Shown here: in pieces, positions 1 to 8,476 of the stretch
How positions within the stretch are numbered: the stretch's first letter is position 1
Layout of the letters: each line of letters begins with the position of its first letter
NCBI RefSeq assembly: GCF_000374105.1
Contig: NZ_KB893651.1
Coordinates: 459,838-523,837, forward strand
DNA: 64,000 bases
Direction: 5' to 3'
Source of the DNA: Kangiella aquimarina DSM 16071
Lineage (GTDB): Bacteria > Pseudomonadota > Gammaproteobacteria > Enterobacterales > Kangiellaceae
The notes under the pieces: model-generated
The model's input: the letters and a program-made list of their open reading frames with translations, nothing else
Database searches by the model: none
Told to the model about the DNA's origin: nothing
Made by a program: the position numbers and the translations under genes

Positions 1-1
1 T

Positions 2-742
2 GAAGTGACAGTCCTGAAAGCGACACGTCACGATAAAAAGTTACGCATTGGCGCGGTTAAGCAGAATCACTTCAAAATAACATTACGTGATATTGGCTTT
101 AAAGAAGGAGCGGATAAGAATTCGCTTGAGCAGCGAATAGCTAAGATCCAGCAACATGGTTTCGCCAATTACTTTGGTGAGCAGCGCTTTGGGCGCAATG
201 GCGATAACTTGGCGCGTGGCGTCGATTTATTATTGGCCAATAAAAAGCTCAAGAATCGAAACCTACAGGGCCTACTCTTTTCTGCGGTTCGCTCTTTCCT
301 ATTTAATCAGGTTGTTGCTAAACGTATTGAAGCAGGACAATTCAGCGAACTGCTGGATGGTGATTATGTCCAGCTTGATGGCTCAGAAAGTGGTTTTACC
401 GTTCAGGACTTATCACAGGAGTTACCGCGCTTTACCGCAAAGGATATTCATCCCACAGCACCCATGCCGGGTCGTGGCCGTTCGCAGGTTTTAGCGAAAG
501 CAGCTGAGTTCGAGAGTGCTGTTTTGGAGCCGTTTCAGCCGATCATTGATGCACTGGAACGGAAAGGTCTCAATGGGGAACGACGTGCCATTCGTGTATT
601 CCCTCAAAATGTCATCTTGCAATGGCATAATGAACAAACTCTTGAAATGCGCTTTAGTTTGCCCAAGGGAGCGTTTGCTACCAGTCTGTTGCGCGAATTA
701 TTTGAACTGAATATTGATAAACCAGATACTTTTAACGATTAA
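2..742 (+). CDS. truD: tRNA pseudouridine(13) synthase TruD, 3' part
   Basis: This is the C-terminal part (about 246 residues) of TruD, which converts U13 of certain tRNAs to pseudouridine in the cytoplasm. The frame is already open at base 2, so the true start lies left of the window; the GTG at base 5 is not the start. The family motif NYFGEQRFG is seen at bases 167-193, followed by the TruD-specific insertion and a C-terminal segment ending in a basic/aromatic strand. The family is about 350 residues long, so roughly the first 100 residues are missing. It lies 12 bases before surE, the usual gammaproteobacterial truD-surE-pcm order. Confidence 0.93.
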   Translation, partial: EVTVLKATRHDKKLRIGAVKQNHFKITLRDIGFKEGADKNSLEQRIAKIQQHGFANYFGEQRFGRNGDNLARGVDLLLANKKLKNRNLQGLLFSAVRSFLFNQVVAKRIEAGQFSELLDGDYVQLDGSESGFTVQDLSQELPRFTAKDIHPTAPMPGRGRSQVLAKAAEFESAVLEPFQPIIDALERKGLNGERRAIRVFPQNVILQWHNEQTLEMRFSLPKGAFATSLLRELFELNIDKPDTFND

Positions 743-754
743 ACAAAGAATGTT

Positions 755-1525
755 ATGAAAATATTGCTGAGTAATGATGACGGCTTTTTTGCGCCGGGAA
801 TTAATGCCTTATACGACCATTTACAGCGTATTGCGCAGGTTACTGTGGTCGCGCCTGACCGTAATCGAAGTGGCGCCAGTAACTCTCTGACGCTGGACCA
901 TCCTATTCGCGCATGGCAAACCGAGCGTGGTTTTTATGCCGTCACTGGAACTCCAACCGATTGTGTGCACCTGGGCACTCACCATCTAATGGGCGCGGCG
1001 CCTGACATGGTGGTTGCAGGTATCAATACTGGTGCAAATCTGGGCGATGATACGCTTTATTCCGGTACGGTTGCCGCAGCAATGGAGGGGCGAGCTCTTG
1101 GCTATACCGCAGTTGCCGTGTCACTGGTGGGCCATAATTGCCAGCATTATGATACCGCTGCCCGAGTTGCCGTCGAAATTATTGAGGGTTTAATAGAGCA
1201 TCCTTTGGGTAAGGACAGAGTACTGAATATCAATGTTCCAGACCTGCCCTATAATGAATTGAAAGGAATTAAGTTAACGCGCTTGGGAAATCGCCACCGT
1301 GCTGATACTATTATTCCGGATAAGGATCCAAAAGGTCGCCAGGTTTATTGGCTTGGCCCTTTACCCAGCGGGCAAGATATTGGGGAAGGAACGGATTTTC
1401 ATGCCGTTGAGCATGGTTTCGTTTCGATAACGCCTGTGAATGTGGATCTAACTGCGTATAACAGCTTTGATGAAGTGGAAGATTTTCTGGAGGCCTTTGA
1501 TTCGCCTTTAACCTCGAGCACCTAA
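755..1525 (+). CDS. surE: 5'/3'-nucleotidase SurE
   Basis: SurE is a metal-dependent nucleoside monophosphate phosphatase linked to stationary-phase survival. The N-terminus carries the family signature LLSNDDG, in which Asp8 and Asp9 bind the divalent metal, followed by the [13 protein letters not shown] and GTPTDC motifs; the conserved [11 protein letters not shown] motif is also present. At 256 residues it has the normal family length. The ATG at 755 lies shortly after truD. The order truD-surE-pcm suggests joint transcription and a shared role in RNA and protein damage response. Confidence 0.96.
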   Translation: MKILLSNDDGFFAPGINALYDHLQRIAQVTVVAPDRNRSGASNSLTLDHPIRAWQTERGFYAVTGTPTDCVHLGTHHLMGAAPDMVVAGINTGANLGDDTLYSGTVAAAMEGRALGYTAVAVSLVGHNCQHYDTAARVAVEIIEGLIEHPLGKDRVLNINVPDLPYNELKGIKLTRLGNRHRADTIIPDKDPKGRQVYWLGPLPSGQDIGEGTDFHAVEHGFVSITPVNVDLTAYNSFDEVEDFLEAFDSPLTSST

Positions 1526-1594
1526 TTCATTAATAGCTGGCGCAAAACCATAACTATTTTAGTAATAACAACAATATAGAACAGACAGACAACT

Positions 1595-2263
1595 ATGAAT
1601 GCAGCTCATTTTTCTGGCATAGGAATGACTTCAGCAAGAACGCGTGGCCGCCTGGTGCAGCGTTTAATGGCCGAAGGCATTAGCAACCAGCAGGTTTTGA
1701 AAGCCATTGAAGATACGCCTCGTCATGTATTTATTGATGAGGGATTATCCCATCGTGCCTATGAAGACACCGCGCTACCGATTGGCATGGGGCAGACCAT
1801 TTCTCAGCCTTATATTGTCGCACGCATGACTCAGGCTCTGCTTGAATCAGGCCCAATGAATAAAGTGCTGGAAATTGGAACCGGTTGTGGTTATCAAACA
1901 GCCATTTTGTCTAAACTCTGCAAAACCGTCTTTACTGTCGAGCGTATTCGTGCACTCCATATGCAGGCTAGAAAAACACTCGGTCAATTGGGCATTCATA
2001 ATGTTCAGTACCTGTTTGCCGATGGCTTTAATGGCTGGCTGCAGAATGCTCCCTTCGATGCGATTATTGTTACCGCCGCTCCGGCTCAGATTCCTGAAAA
2101 ATTGCTGGCACAACTTGCTGATGGTGGCCGTATGATTATTCCAGTTGGCCAGACCGAGACCGCTCAGGAGCTGGTTCTGGTGGAGCGTCAGGGTGATGAG
2201 TTCAAACAAACCGTGATTGAGAAAGTTAAATTTGTACCTTTAGTTAGTGGCGTTGCTCGATGA
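1595..2263 (+). CDS. pcm: Protein-L-isoaspartate O-methyltransferase
   Basis: Pcm methylates isoaspartyl residues formed in ageing proteins, using S-adenosylmethionine, which starts their repair. The 222-residue protein has the SAM-binding motif I VLEIGTGCGYQTAIL at about residues 89-103 and the family motif preceding it (IGMGQTISQPYIVARM). A second SAM-contact region reads DAIIVTAAP. The stop overlaps the start of the next gene by four bases (ATGA), which implies translational coupling. It sits in the conserved surE-pcm-nlpD neighbourhood. Confidence 0.96.
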   Translation: MNAAHFSGIGMTSARTRGRLVQRLMAEGISNQQVLKAIEDTPRHVFIDEGLSHRAYEDTALPIGMGQTISQPYIVARMTQALLESGPMNKVLEIGTGCGYQTAILSKLCKTVFTVERIRALHMQARKTLGQLGIHNVQYLFADGFNGWLQNAPFDAIIVTAAPAQIPEKLLAQLADGGRMIIPVGQTETAQELVLVERQGDEFKQTVIEKVKFVPLVSGVAR

Positions 2264-2844
2264 ATATTTTCACCAAGATGTACGACGCCTGTATGCGTTG
2301 GGCTCGTCATAAATACGCAGTTTATATTTTAGGTTTTATCAGTTTTATTGAATCTATCTTTTTCCCAATACCTACAGCGGCCATGTTGGCGCCAATGGCC
2401 TTATCAACGCCTCACCGGGCCTTAAGTCTGGCTGGATTATCAACGGTAACCTCCGTCCTTGGCGGCATTGTGGGTTATTTGATTGGAGCCTTTGCCTTCG
2501 AGTCTTGGGTATTGCCGGCCATCGAAGAGTTTGGCTATCTGCCGACTTATGAAAAAGCGGTAGTCTGGTTCGCCGACTTTGGCGTCTGGGTAGTCTTAAT
2601 CGCTGGATTTTCACCGGTTCCCTATAAAATCTTTACCCTGACCGCAGGCGCGCTCAGCATGGCTTTCCTGCCTTTTGTGCTGGCCTCAATTATTGCTCGT
2701 GCCGCACAATTTTACTTAATTGGTGGATTAGTGAAGTGGGGCGGGGAACCAATGCGCCATAAATTGCGTCAATATGTAGACTGGATTGGCTGGGGGTTCT
2801 TAATCCTTGCCGTCATCGCCTATATTATTTATAAATACGTGTGA
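2260..2844 (+). CDS. YqaA family DedA-like membrane protein
   Basis: This is a 194-residue inner-membrane protein of the YqaA branch of the SNARE-associated/DedA (VTT domain) family. It has about four to five hydrophobic segments and the typical proline-glycine re-entrant motif around residues 105-125 (VLIAGFSPVPYKIFTL). Family members are thought to move phospholipids or handle membrane stress, but the exact substrate of YqaA proteins is not established. Its start overlaps the pcm stop. The gene is commonly found between pcm and nlpD in gammaproteobacteria, so this position is normal. Confidence 0.88.
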   Translation: MNIFTKMYDACMRWARHKYAVYILGFISFIESIFFPIPTAAMLAPMALSTPHRALSLAGLSTVTSVLGGIVGYLIGAFAFESWVLPAIEEFGYLPTYEKAVVWFADFGVWVVLIAGFSPVPYKIFTLTAGALSMAFLPFVLASIIARAAQFYLIGGLVKWGGEPMRHKLRQYVDWIGWGFLILAVIAYIIYKYV

Positions 2845-2893
2845 GACCAAAACACAAATAACTCATTGTAAAGCAAGGATTTTCATCGAAGGC

Positions 2894-3898
2894 ATGCGAC
2901 AGGAAACGAAAGACATACTAAAACGCTCGGCCATCCGTTCACTTTGGATCGTTGCCATTGTTTTCGTGGTCTTCTGGCTGCAGGGATGTGGCAATGAGCG
3001 TCTGGCGCCCGTTGAAGAGCGGGAAGCCAATAATCATAAGGCGCAGCTCCATAGTTTCTATCCTCCGTCAGAAGTCGATAACAGTCAGCAATACTACTAC
3101 GTTCGCCCGGGAGACACCTTATACTCCATCGCTTTCCGATATGGCCTTGATTACAACATTCTCGCGCAAGCCAATGATATCGACAGCAATTACACCATTC
3201 ATGCGGGCCAGCGCCTGAACCTGCAGAGAGCACGTGATATAACCCCGGCGGAAGACTATGAAGTGGCTGGTACAGAACCTCCTGGTACACAACAGTCAAC
3301 AGATGCTTCGCGTCGTACTCCAGTCACGGTTGCAAGAAGACCGGTGACTGAAGTGCCTAGAACACCAACCGGCAATCAAACTCAGTCAACGTCTCAACCA
3401 AGCACTCAACCAACACAACCCGTGGCGCAGCAGGAGCCTAAAAAAGAACCCAAGAAAGAGCCTGTTACCAACTCCAATACTTCCGGTGGCAGTAAAGAGC
3501 CAATCGCTTATACACCTAATTCCCCGGTTAAGTACTGGATGTGGCCGACCATGGGGCAAATTCTGCAGGGGTTCTCGGGAGCAAGTAAAAGTTCCAAAGG
3601 CATCGATATCGCCGGAAATATTGGAGACCCAGTACGAGCCGCCGCAGCCGGCAGAGTTGTTTACGCAGGCAGAGGCTTGCGTGGTTACGGTAATCTCGTG
3701 ATCGTTAAACACAACAACGACTTCATCAGTGCCTATGCCCACAACCGAGTTTTATTGGTCAAGGAAAACGAAATCATCAAAGCTGGCCAGAAAATCGCCG
3801 AAGTCGGCAACACCGACAGTGAAGTTCCTAAGCTACACTTCGAAATCCGCTTCAAGGGCAAGCCAGTCGATCCTATGCGTTACTTGCCAAAGCGGTAG
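2894..3898 (+). CDS. nlpD: NlpD-type murein hydrolase activator lipoprotein
   Basis: NlpD is an outer-membrane lipoprotein that activates the septal amidase AmiC in cell separation. I chose the ATG at 2894 because it puts a lipoprotein signal peptide at the N-terminus, with lipobox LQGC and Cys32. A LysM domain lies at about residues 67-111 (VRPGDTLYSIAFRYG), followed by a Pro/Thr/Gln/Lys-rich linker and a LytM (peptidase M23) domain at about 225-330. The first zinc-ligand motif is replaced by GIDIAG with no histidine, so the domain is degenerate, as in E. coli NlpD, and acts as an activator rather than an enzyme. The open frame extends upstream to 2807, but that overlaps yqaA and lacks a signal. 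Confidence 0.92.
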   Translation: MRQETKDILKRSAIRSLWIVAIVFVVFWLQGCGNERLAPVEEREANNHKAQLHSFYPPSEVDNSQQYYYVRPGDTLYSIAFRYGLDYNILAQANDIDSNYTIHAGQRLNLQRARDITPAEDYEVAGTEPPGTQQSTDASRRTPVTVARRPVTEVPRTPTGNQTQSTSQPSTQPTQPVAQQEPKKEPKKEPVTNSNTSGGSKEPIAYTPNSPVKYWMWPTMGQILQGFSGASKSSKGIDIAGNIGDPVRAAAAGRVVYAGRGLRGYGNLVIVKHNNDFISAYAHNRVLLVKENEIIKAGQKIAEVGNTDSEVPKLHFEIRFKGKPVDPMRYLPKR

Positions 3899-3904
3899 AA
3901 CTCT

Positions 3905-4294
3905 ATGCTCAGAAAATTTTTAATTTTATTAATTCTCTATTTTTCATCTCAAAGCTCTTTTGCAGAGGAAAATGACTATAATCCTATTGTGGAACAGGAT
4001 GGTAAATGGATTATTGTATATATTCCAAATCACTACCAAGACGAAAAACTTCATTATGTACATCTAACTCTTAATGATGAGAATGGTGAACGCTTTCTTG
4101 TAACTCAATTACATACTTCTAAGGCAGTCGACTACGTTGCTGATCCTGAGTTATATTCGATGGTGGTCTTTGTTGCTCCTGACAAGTCTAAACTCAACCA
4201 TGTTAACCTCTCCATATCCTATAAACAGGAAGTACAAGGTGGGTTTATGGGGTGCGAAACCACTAAAGAAATTAATTTGCTTGAGATTCTTTAA
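3905..4294 (+). CDS. Hypothetical exported protein
   Basis: A 129-residue protein that I do not recognise. It starts with a clear signal peptide (hydrophobic residues 4-18, likely cleavage after Ala20 in SSFA/EEN), so it is probably periplasmic. The mature part of about 109 residues is rich in alternating hydrophobic residues that suggest a small beta-sandwich; it has one late cysteine and no other distinctive motif. The gene begins six bases after the nlpD stop and is probably cotranscribed with it. It occupies the place where rpoS is found in most gammaproteobacteria. Confidence 0.7.
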   Translation: MLRKFLILLILYFSSQSSFAEENDYNPIVEQDGKWIIVYIPNHYQDEKLHYVHLTLNDENGERFLVTQLHTSKAVDYVADPELYSMVVFVAPDKSKLNHVNLSISYKQEVQGGFMGCETTKEINLLEIL

Positions 4295-4371
4295 GTAGAG
4301 TTATCGCACTATGAGGGTACAGGGGCAGAATATACGTCTTGAGACAGAGCCAACCCCATTAAGGGCTGCTT

Positions 4372-4635
4372 TTATTTGATCACCTTAATCGCCAAAGCAT
4401 GAATATCCGTTTCCATCATATCGCCTAATGCATCATAAATGGCTCGATGTTGCTGCAGCATACGCTTACCATCTAGCGCTTCACTTTGAATAATAACGGT
4501 AAAGTGGCCTTTACCTTCTTTCGCACCAGCATGGCCAATGTGTTTATGACTGTCGTCAATGATTTCCAGTTGCGATGGGTTAAGCGCGTCTTGAATAAGC
4601 TGTTGCATGCGTTCAAGGCGTTGTGAGTTATCCAT
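4372..4635 (-). CDS. BolA family protein
   Basis: A small (87-residue) BolA/IbaG-like protein, which family knowledge links to monothiol glutaredoxins, iron-sulfur cluster handling and stress morphology. The conserved core includes DDSHKHIGHAGA followed by HFTVIIQSEAL and HRAIYDAL, with the conserved histidines that can bind a shared cluster. I place the start at the ATG at 4635, preceded by GGAG seven bases upstream; an in-frame TTG at 4647 would give four extra residues but overlaps the ribosome site. It is the last gene of a yciB-yciI-bolA operon. Confidence 0.9.
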   Translation of the reverse strand: MDNSQRLERMQQLIQDALNPSQLEIIDDSHKHIGHAGAKEGKGHFTVIIQSEALDGKRMLQQHRAIYDALGDMMETDIHALAIKVIK

Positions 4636-4661
4636 TATAAGCTCCAAAATTCGTTAACTAT

Positions 4662-4961
4662 TTACGGCAATACTTTTTTATACGGTTTGACGATAACCGA
4701 CTGGTAAACGCCTGCTTCAATATAAGGATCGGCATCGGCCCAGGCCTGGGCGTCTTCAAGTGATTCAAACTCAGCGACGATCATGCTGCCGGTGAAACCT
4801 GCTTCGCCTGGATCTTCTGCATCAATGGCAGGGCAGGGGCCAGCCAGCACTAGACGACCTTCGCTTTTTAGTGCCTGTAACCGCTCAACGTGTGCGGGGC
4901 GAGACTTTGCTCTTAGTGGCAGTGAGTTTTCAACGTCTTGTGAGAATATGACATACAGCAT
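4662..4961 (-). CDS. yciI: YciI family protein
   Basis: A 99-residue ferredoxin-like fold protein of the YciI family (YCII-related domain). Family knowledge places a conserved His and Asp in a putative active site; here RPAHVERL supplies the histidine and ADADPY the aspartate. Its biochemical role is unresolved. It begins three bases after the yciB stop, so the two are almost certainly cotranscribed, matching the yciB-yciI proximity of E. coli and relatives. Confidence 0.9.
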   Translation of the reverse strand: MLYVIFSQDVENSLPLRAKSRPAHVERLQALKSEGRLVLAGPCPAIDAEDPGEAGFTGSMIVAEFESLEDAQAWADADPYIEAGVYQSVIVKPYKKVLP

Positions 4962-4964
4962 AAT

Positions 4965-5552
4965 TTATTCCTGCGAGTCTTTATTGTGAGGATTGGAATC
5001 TTGTGGGTCGTCAAGATTAACATGTTCTTTGAGCATGATGATGCTGATGATAAACAGCAAAAAGGTTGAAACAAAGAGCCCAATAATTTTAAACCAGAAC
5101 CAGACATCGGTGCTAAAGGTGTAGGCGATATAGAGGTTCAAAAAGCTGAAACCCGTCAGGTATACAATCCACAACCAATTGATTTTCGCCAGCAGGCTTT
5201 GTGGGGCTGTATCTTTAAGCACATTATTGGCTTTCAGCAAATCCTGAATGATGTACTTTTTACTGAACAGCTGTCGGAATAGTATGAATAAGGCACCAGC
5301 CCAAAGGATAATGCTGGTTTTCCATTTGATGAAGTTTTCGTCATCAAAGTAGTAAGCGGAAGCCACTAATAAAACGCCAAGAATAAAGTAGGCGATGTGA
5401 CTTTTTTTGATTGGTTGTTTGGTGAATACGCTGGTTAATATTTGTACTAATGATCCGGCGCTCCAAACTGCAGCGGCCAGAATAAGGTTTTTTGTAATGA
5501 GATAAACCGCAATAAAGGCTACCAGCGGATAATTTTCTTTCAAAAAGGTCAT
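4965..5552 (-). CDS. yciB: Inner-membrane septation protein YciB/IspZ
   Basis: A multi-pass inner-membrane protein (195 residues, about five hydrophobic segments) of the YciB/IspA septation family, involved in cell-envelope integrity and septum formation. I chose the ATG at 5552: it is preceded by GGAG at good spacing and gives the usual N-terminus, with a hydrophilic start then PLVAFIAVYL. The frame stays open to 5741, but that stretch would run into the divergent yciV gene and has no homology-like content. A charged C-terminal tail (Asp/Asn/Glu-rich) follows the last membrane segment. Confidence 0.9.
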   Translation of the reverse strand: MTFLKENYPLVAFIAVYLITKNLILAAAVWSAGSLVQILTSVFTKQPIKKSHIAYFILGVLLVASAYYFDDENFIKWKTSIILWAGALFILFRQLFSKKYIIQDLLKANNVLKDTAPQSLLAKINWLWIVYLTGFSFLNLYIAYTFSTDVWFWFKIIGLFVSTFLLFIISIIMLKEHVNLDDPQDSNPHNKDSQE

Positions 5553-5638
5553 AGTGGGCTCCAAAAAAGTGCCCGCCAAGTTTACCTGAATGCAAAAGAT
5601 AGGCAAACTGGTAACAGATTCAATAGTGGTATTCATAC

Positions 5639-6469
5639 GTGTTAAGAGACTTACATAACCATACTCATGCATCTGACGGCAGTCTCTCGCCATTGGAGCT
5701 CGTTGAGCTGGCCGTTGAGCGTGGCGTCGATGAGCTGGCAATTACGGATCATGACTCTGTGGCTGGTGTTTTGGCGTTGCGCAAGCAGCCTCAGGGCTTC
5801 GACCTAAAAATCATTGAAGGCGTTGAGATCTCCGCGGGGTGGGGCAAACATACCCTGCATATTGTTGGCTTAAATATTGATCCTGAACACTCAGGCTTAT
5901 CTTCATTTTTAAAGCTTCAGCAGCAGAAACGTCATACAAGAGCGCTGGAAATGGCCCATAAGATGCAAAAAGCTGGCGTAGAACAGGCGGTTGAAGATGT
6001 TGAAACCATGTTACAAGAACAGAATATGGTCTGCCGAACTCATTTGGCTCAGTACTTACTGGATAAAGGAGTCGTCAACAATTTTACTAACGCCTTTAAA
6101 AAGTATCTGGCTAAAGGTGGCAAGGCGTTTGTCAAAGATGACTGGTTTGAGCTGGAAGACGCCATTGCCATTATTAAGCAGGCGGGAGGCGTTCCTGTAT
6201 TGGCCCACCCCACGCGATATAAGATGGGCTCAAACCAACTGCATGAGCTGATTCAAGCCTTTCAGCGAATGGGCGGCCAGGCAATTGAGGTGTGTTATCC
6301 TAATATACATCCGGGCAAGAAAAACCTATTGGCAAACTGGGTGCAAAAGTATAACCTGCTTGCCTCACAGGGGTCAGACTTCCATTCGCCGGATAAGCCC
6401 TGGGCCTTACTGGGGAAATTTCCTCCGATGCCTGATAATGTCACACCTGTATGGGAAGCGTGGCAGTAA
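5639..6469 (+). CDS. yciV: PHP domain 5'-3' exonuclease, RNase AM (YciV/TrpH) family
   Basis: A 276-residue PHP-domain metalloenzyme of the YciV (RNase AM) family, which trims 5' ends of small RNAs including 5S and 23S rRNA precursors and also acts on 3',5'-bisnucleotides. The metal motif DLHNHTHASDGSL lies at the N-terminus, followed by ITDHDS and the later ligands VLAHPTRY and GSDFHSP. The start is a GTG at 5639, the only start that preserves the metal motif. It is divergent from yciB, with an 86-base shared promoter space, and is followed by yciO and trpS. Confidence 0.9.
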   Translation: MLRDLHNHTHASDGSLSPLELVELAVERGVDELAITDHDSVAGVLALRKQPQGFDLKIIEGVEISAGWGKHTLHIVGLNIDPEHSGLSSFLKLQQQKRHTRALEMAHKMQKAGVEQAVEDVETMLQEQNMVCRTHLAQYLLDKGVVNNFTNAFKKYLAKGGKAFVKDDWFELEDAIAIIKQAGGVPVLAHPTRYKMGSNQLHELIQAFQRMGGQAIEVCYPNIHPGKKNLLANWVQKYNLLASQGSDFHSPDKPWALLGKFPPMPDNVTPVWEAWQ

Positions 6470-6506
6470 CCGAACAACTATGGTCAACAGACTCTTAAGA
6501 TAAATT

Positions 6507-7130
6507 ATGACGCAACTGATTGAAATACATCCCGAAAACCCACAGCCACGACTCATCAGCCAGATCGTTGCTATCATCCGTAATGGCGGTGTTGTCGTCT
6601 ATCCAACCGACTCAGGTTATGCGCTGGGTTGTCACATTGGCGATAAGAGGGCTCTTGATCGCATTCGCCAGATTCGGGATCTAGAGAAGAACCATAACTT
6701 TACTCTGGTCTGTCGGGATTTATCGGAACTGGCTTTCTATGCGCGAGTTGATAATACTGCTTTTCGTATGATTAAAAATAATACGCCAGGGCCTTATACA
6801 TTTATCCTGCGTGCAACTGCAGAAGTGCCAAACCGACTTAAGCATCCAAAAAAGAAAACTATAGGTATTCGTGTGCCAGACAACGCCATTGCTCAGGCAA
6901 TTCTTGAAGCACTTGGCGAACCTATGATGAACACCAGCTTGATTCTTCCCGGGCAGGACGAAGGTTCAGTGCTTGCACCTCATGAAATTTTCGATGAGTT
7001 GGACGGCCGCGTTGATGCGGTTATTGACGGCGGTTATTGTGGTCATGAAGAAACAACCGTTGTCGACATGACTAGCGGCTATCCGGAAATCATTCGCTAT
7101 GGTGCAGGTGATGCGACAGTTTTTGAGTAA
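6507..7130 (+). CDS. yciO: YciO/YrdC/Sua5 family protein
   Basis: A 207-residue Sua5/YciO/YrdC-fold protein. Relatives make L-threonylcarbamoyl-AMP for tRNA t6A37, but the YciO branch has a poorly defined role, and I assign this protein to that branch by the N-terminal MTQLIEIHPENPQPRLI and by its position after yciV. The nucleotide-binding core GGVVVYPTDSGYALGC and the later GIRVPDN are present. It is 37 bases after yciV and probably in the same operon. Confidence 0.9.
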   Translation: MTQLIEIHPENPQPRLISQIVAIIRNGGVVVYPTDSGYALGCHIGDKRALDRIRQIRDLEKNHNFTLVCRDLSELAFYARVDNTAFRMIKNNTPGPYTFILRATAEVPNRLKHPKKKTIGIRVPDNAIAQAILEALGEPMMNTSLILPGQDEGSVLAPHEIFDELDGRVDAVIDGGYCGHEETTVVDMTSGYPEIIRYGAGDATVFE

Positions 7131-7185
7131 GTTTGGCTGAGTAGCGCTACAACTTATTATGCATGGCCTTTTTTAACGATCTCGT

Positions 7186-7191
7186 TATAAT
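7186..7191 (+). promoter_or_regulatory. Candidate -10 box upstream of trpS
   Basis: A perfect TATAAT lies 51 bases before the trpS start in the 111-base gap after yciO. No convincing -35 element is visible at the right distance, so this is a weak promoter call. Confidence 0.35.
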
Positions 7192-7241
7192 GGGCAGTCT
7201 TATTATTTTTACTATTTCGACATAATTATAAGGGTATTTCT

Positions 7242-8459
7242 TTGAGTTCTATTACTGTTGGCCAGAAGCGCGTTTTATCTGGAATGCGTCCTACCGGCCC
7301 TTTGCATTTGGGACATTATCACGGGGTTTTAAAGAATTGGGCACAAATGCAGCATGAGTATGAGTGCTTTTTCATGGTTGCCGACTGGCACGCCCTGACC
7401 ACCAATTACGATGATACGGCTCGCATAGAAGAATATGTGTGGGATACGGTTCTTGATTGGCTGGCTGCGGGTATTAGCCCGACTGCGGCGACTATTTTTG
7501 TACAGTCTAAAGTCCCCGAGCATGCTGAATTACATTTATTATTGTCGATGGTAACGCCTTTAGGTTGGCTGGAGCGAGTTCCGACCTATAAAGAGCAGCA
7601 GGAAAAGTTACAAAACAAAGACTTATCCACTTATGGCTTTTTGGGTTACCCATTGTTACAGGCAGCTGATATTTTGGTTTACCGTGCAGGCAATGTGCCG
7701 GTTGGTGCGGACCAGGTGCCGCACGTTGAAATGACTCGTGAAGCAGCTCGTCGTTTTAACCATTTCTATGGCAAAGAGCCTGGATTTGAAGAAAAGGTCA
7801 CCGAAGCCATTAAAAAGATGGGTAAGAAAAACGCCAAGCTTTACAACAGCTTGCGTAAGAAGTTCCAACAGGAAGGTGACCAGTCAGCGCTGGAAACCGC
7901 TCAGGCACTGGTAGAGTCTCAGGCCAATATATCGATTAATGACCGTGAGCGACTCTATGGTTATCTCGATGGCGAAGGGAAGATTATTCTTCCTGAACCA
8001 CAGGCTTTGTTAACGCCGGTTTCAAAAATGCCAGGTCTGGATGGACAGAAAATGTCCAAGTCTTACGGCAACGCGATTGCCATGCGCGAGCCGCGTGAAT
8101 CTGTTGAGAAGAAAATTAAAACCATGCCGACTGACCCTGCGCGAGTTCGTCGTACTGATCCGGGTAATCCTGAAAACTGCCCTGTGTGGGAATTCCACAA
8201 AATCTACTCTTCAGATGAAGTCAAAGAGTGGGTACAGAAAGGGTGCACCAGTGCAGGTATAGGATGCATTGATTGTAAGGGACCGGTAATTGACGCGGTA
8301 TGTGCAGAGCAGCAGGTTTTTGTTGAGCGTGCCAAGGAATACCAGGAAAGTCCTGAAATAGTGCGTAATATCGTATCTGAAGGTTCTGAGCGTGCACGAG
8401 ATGTGGCGCGGGAAACGATGGACGATGTCCGTCAATCGATGGGCCTTTCTTACAAATAA
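7242..8459 (+). CDS. trpS: Tryptophan--tRNA ligase
   Basis: Class I tryptophanyl-tRNA synthetase, 405 residues. It charges tRNA-Trp in the cytoplasm. The HIGH-type motif is PLHLGHYHG near residues 20-28 and the KMSKS motif is GQKMSKSYGN near residues 268-277. It belongs to the longer TrpRS form, with a charged insertion of about 60 residues before KMSKS that is absent from the 334-residue E. coli enzyme. The start is a TTG at 7242 with AAGGG upstream; the first in-frame ATG would cut into the HIGH region. Confidence 0.94.
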   Translation: MSSITVGQKRVLSGMRPTGPLHLGHYHGVLKNWAQMQHEYECFFMVADWHALTTNYDDTARIEEYVWDTVLDWLAAGISPTAATIFVQSKVPEHAELHLLLSMVTPLGWLERVPTYKEQQEKLQNKDLSTYGFLGYPLLQAADILVYRAGNVPVGADQVPHVEMTREAARRFNHFYGKEPGFEEKVTEAIKKMGKKNAKLYNSLRKKFQQEGDQSALETAQALVESQANISINDRERLYGYLDGEGKIILPEPQALLTPVSKMPGLDGQKMSKSYGNAIAMREPRESVEKKIKTMPTDPARVRRTDPGNPENCPVWEFHKIYSSDEVKEWVQKGCTSAGIGCIDCKGPVIDAVCAEQQVFVERAKEYQESPEIVRNIVSEGSERARDVARETMDDVRQSMGLSYK

Positions 8460-8476
8460 CAAATGAAGTGGTCATT

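Noticed and set aside
4340-4372. Possible terminator between the exported protein and bolA
   Set aside because: Only AGCC/GGCT arms around a long loop and no clear T-run; too weak to list.
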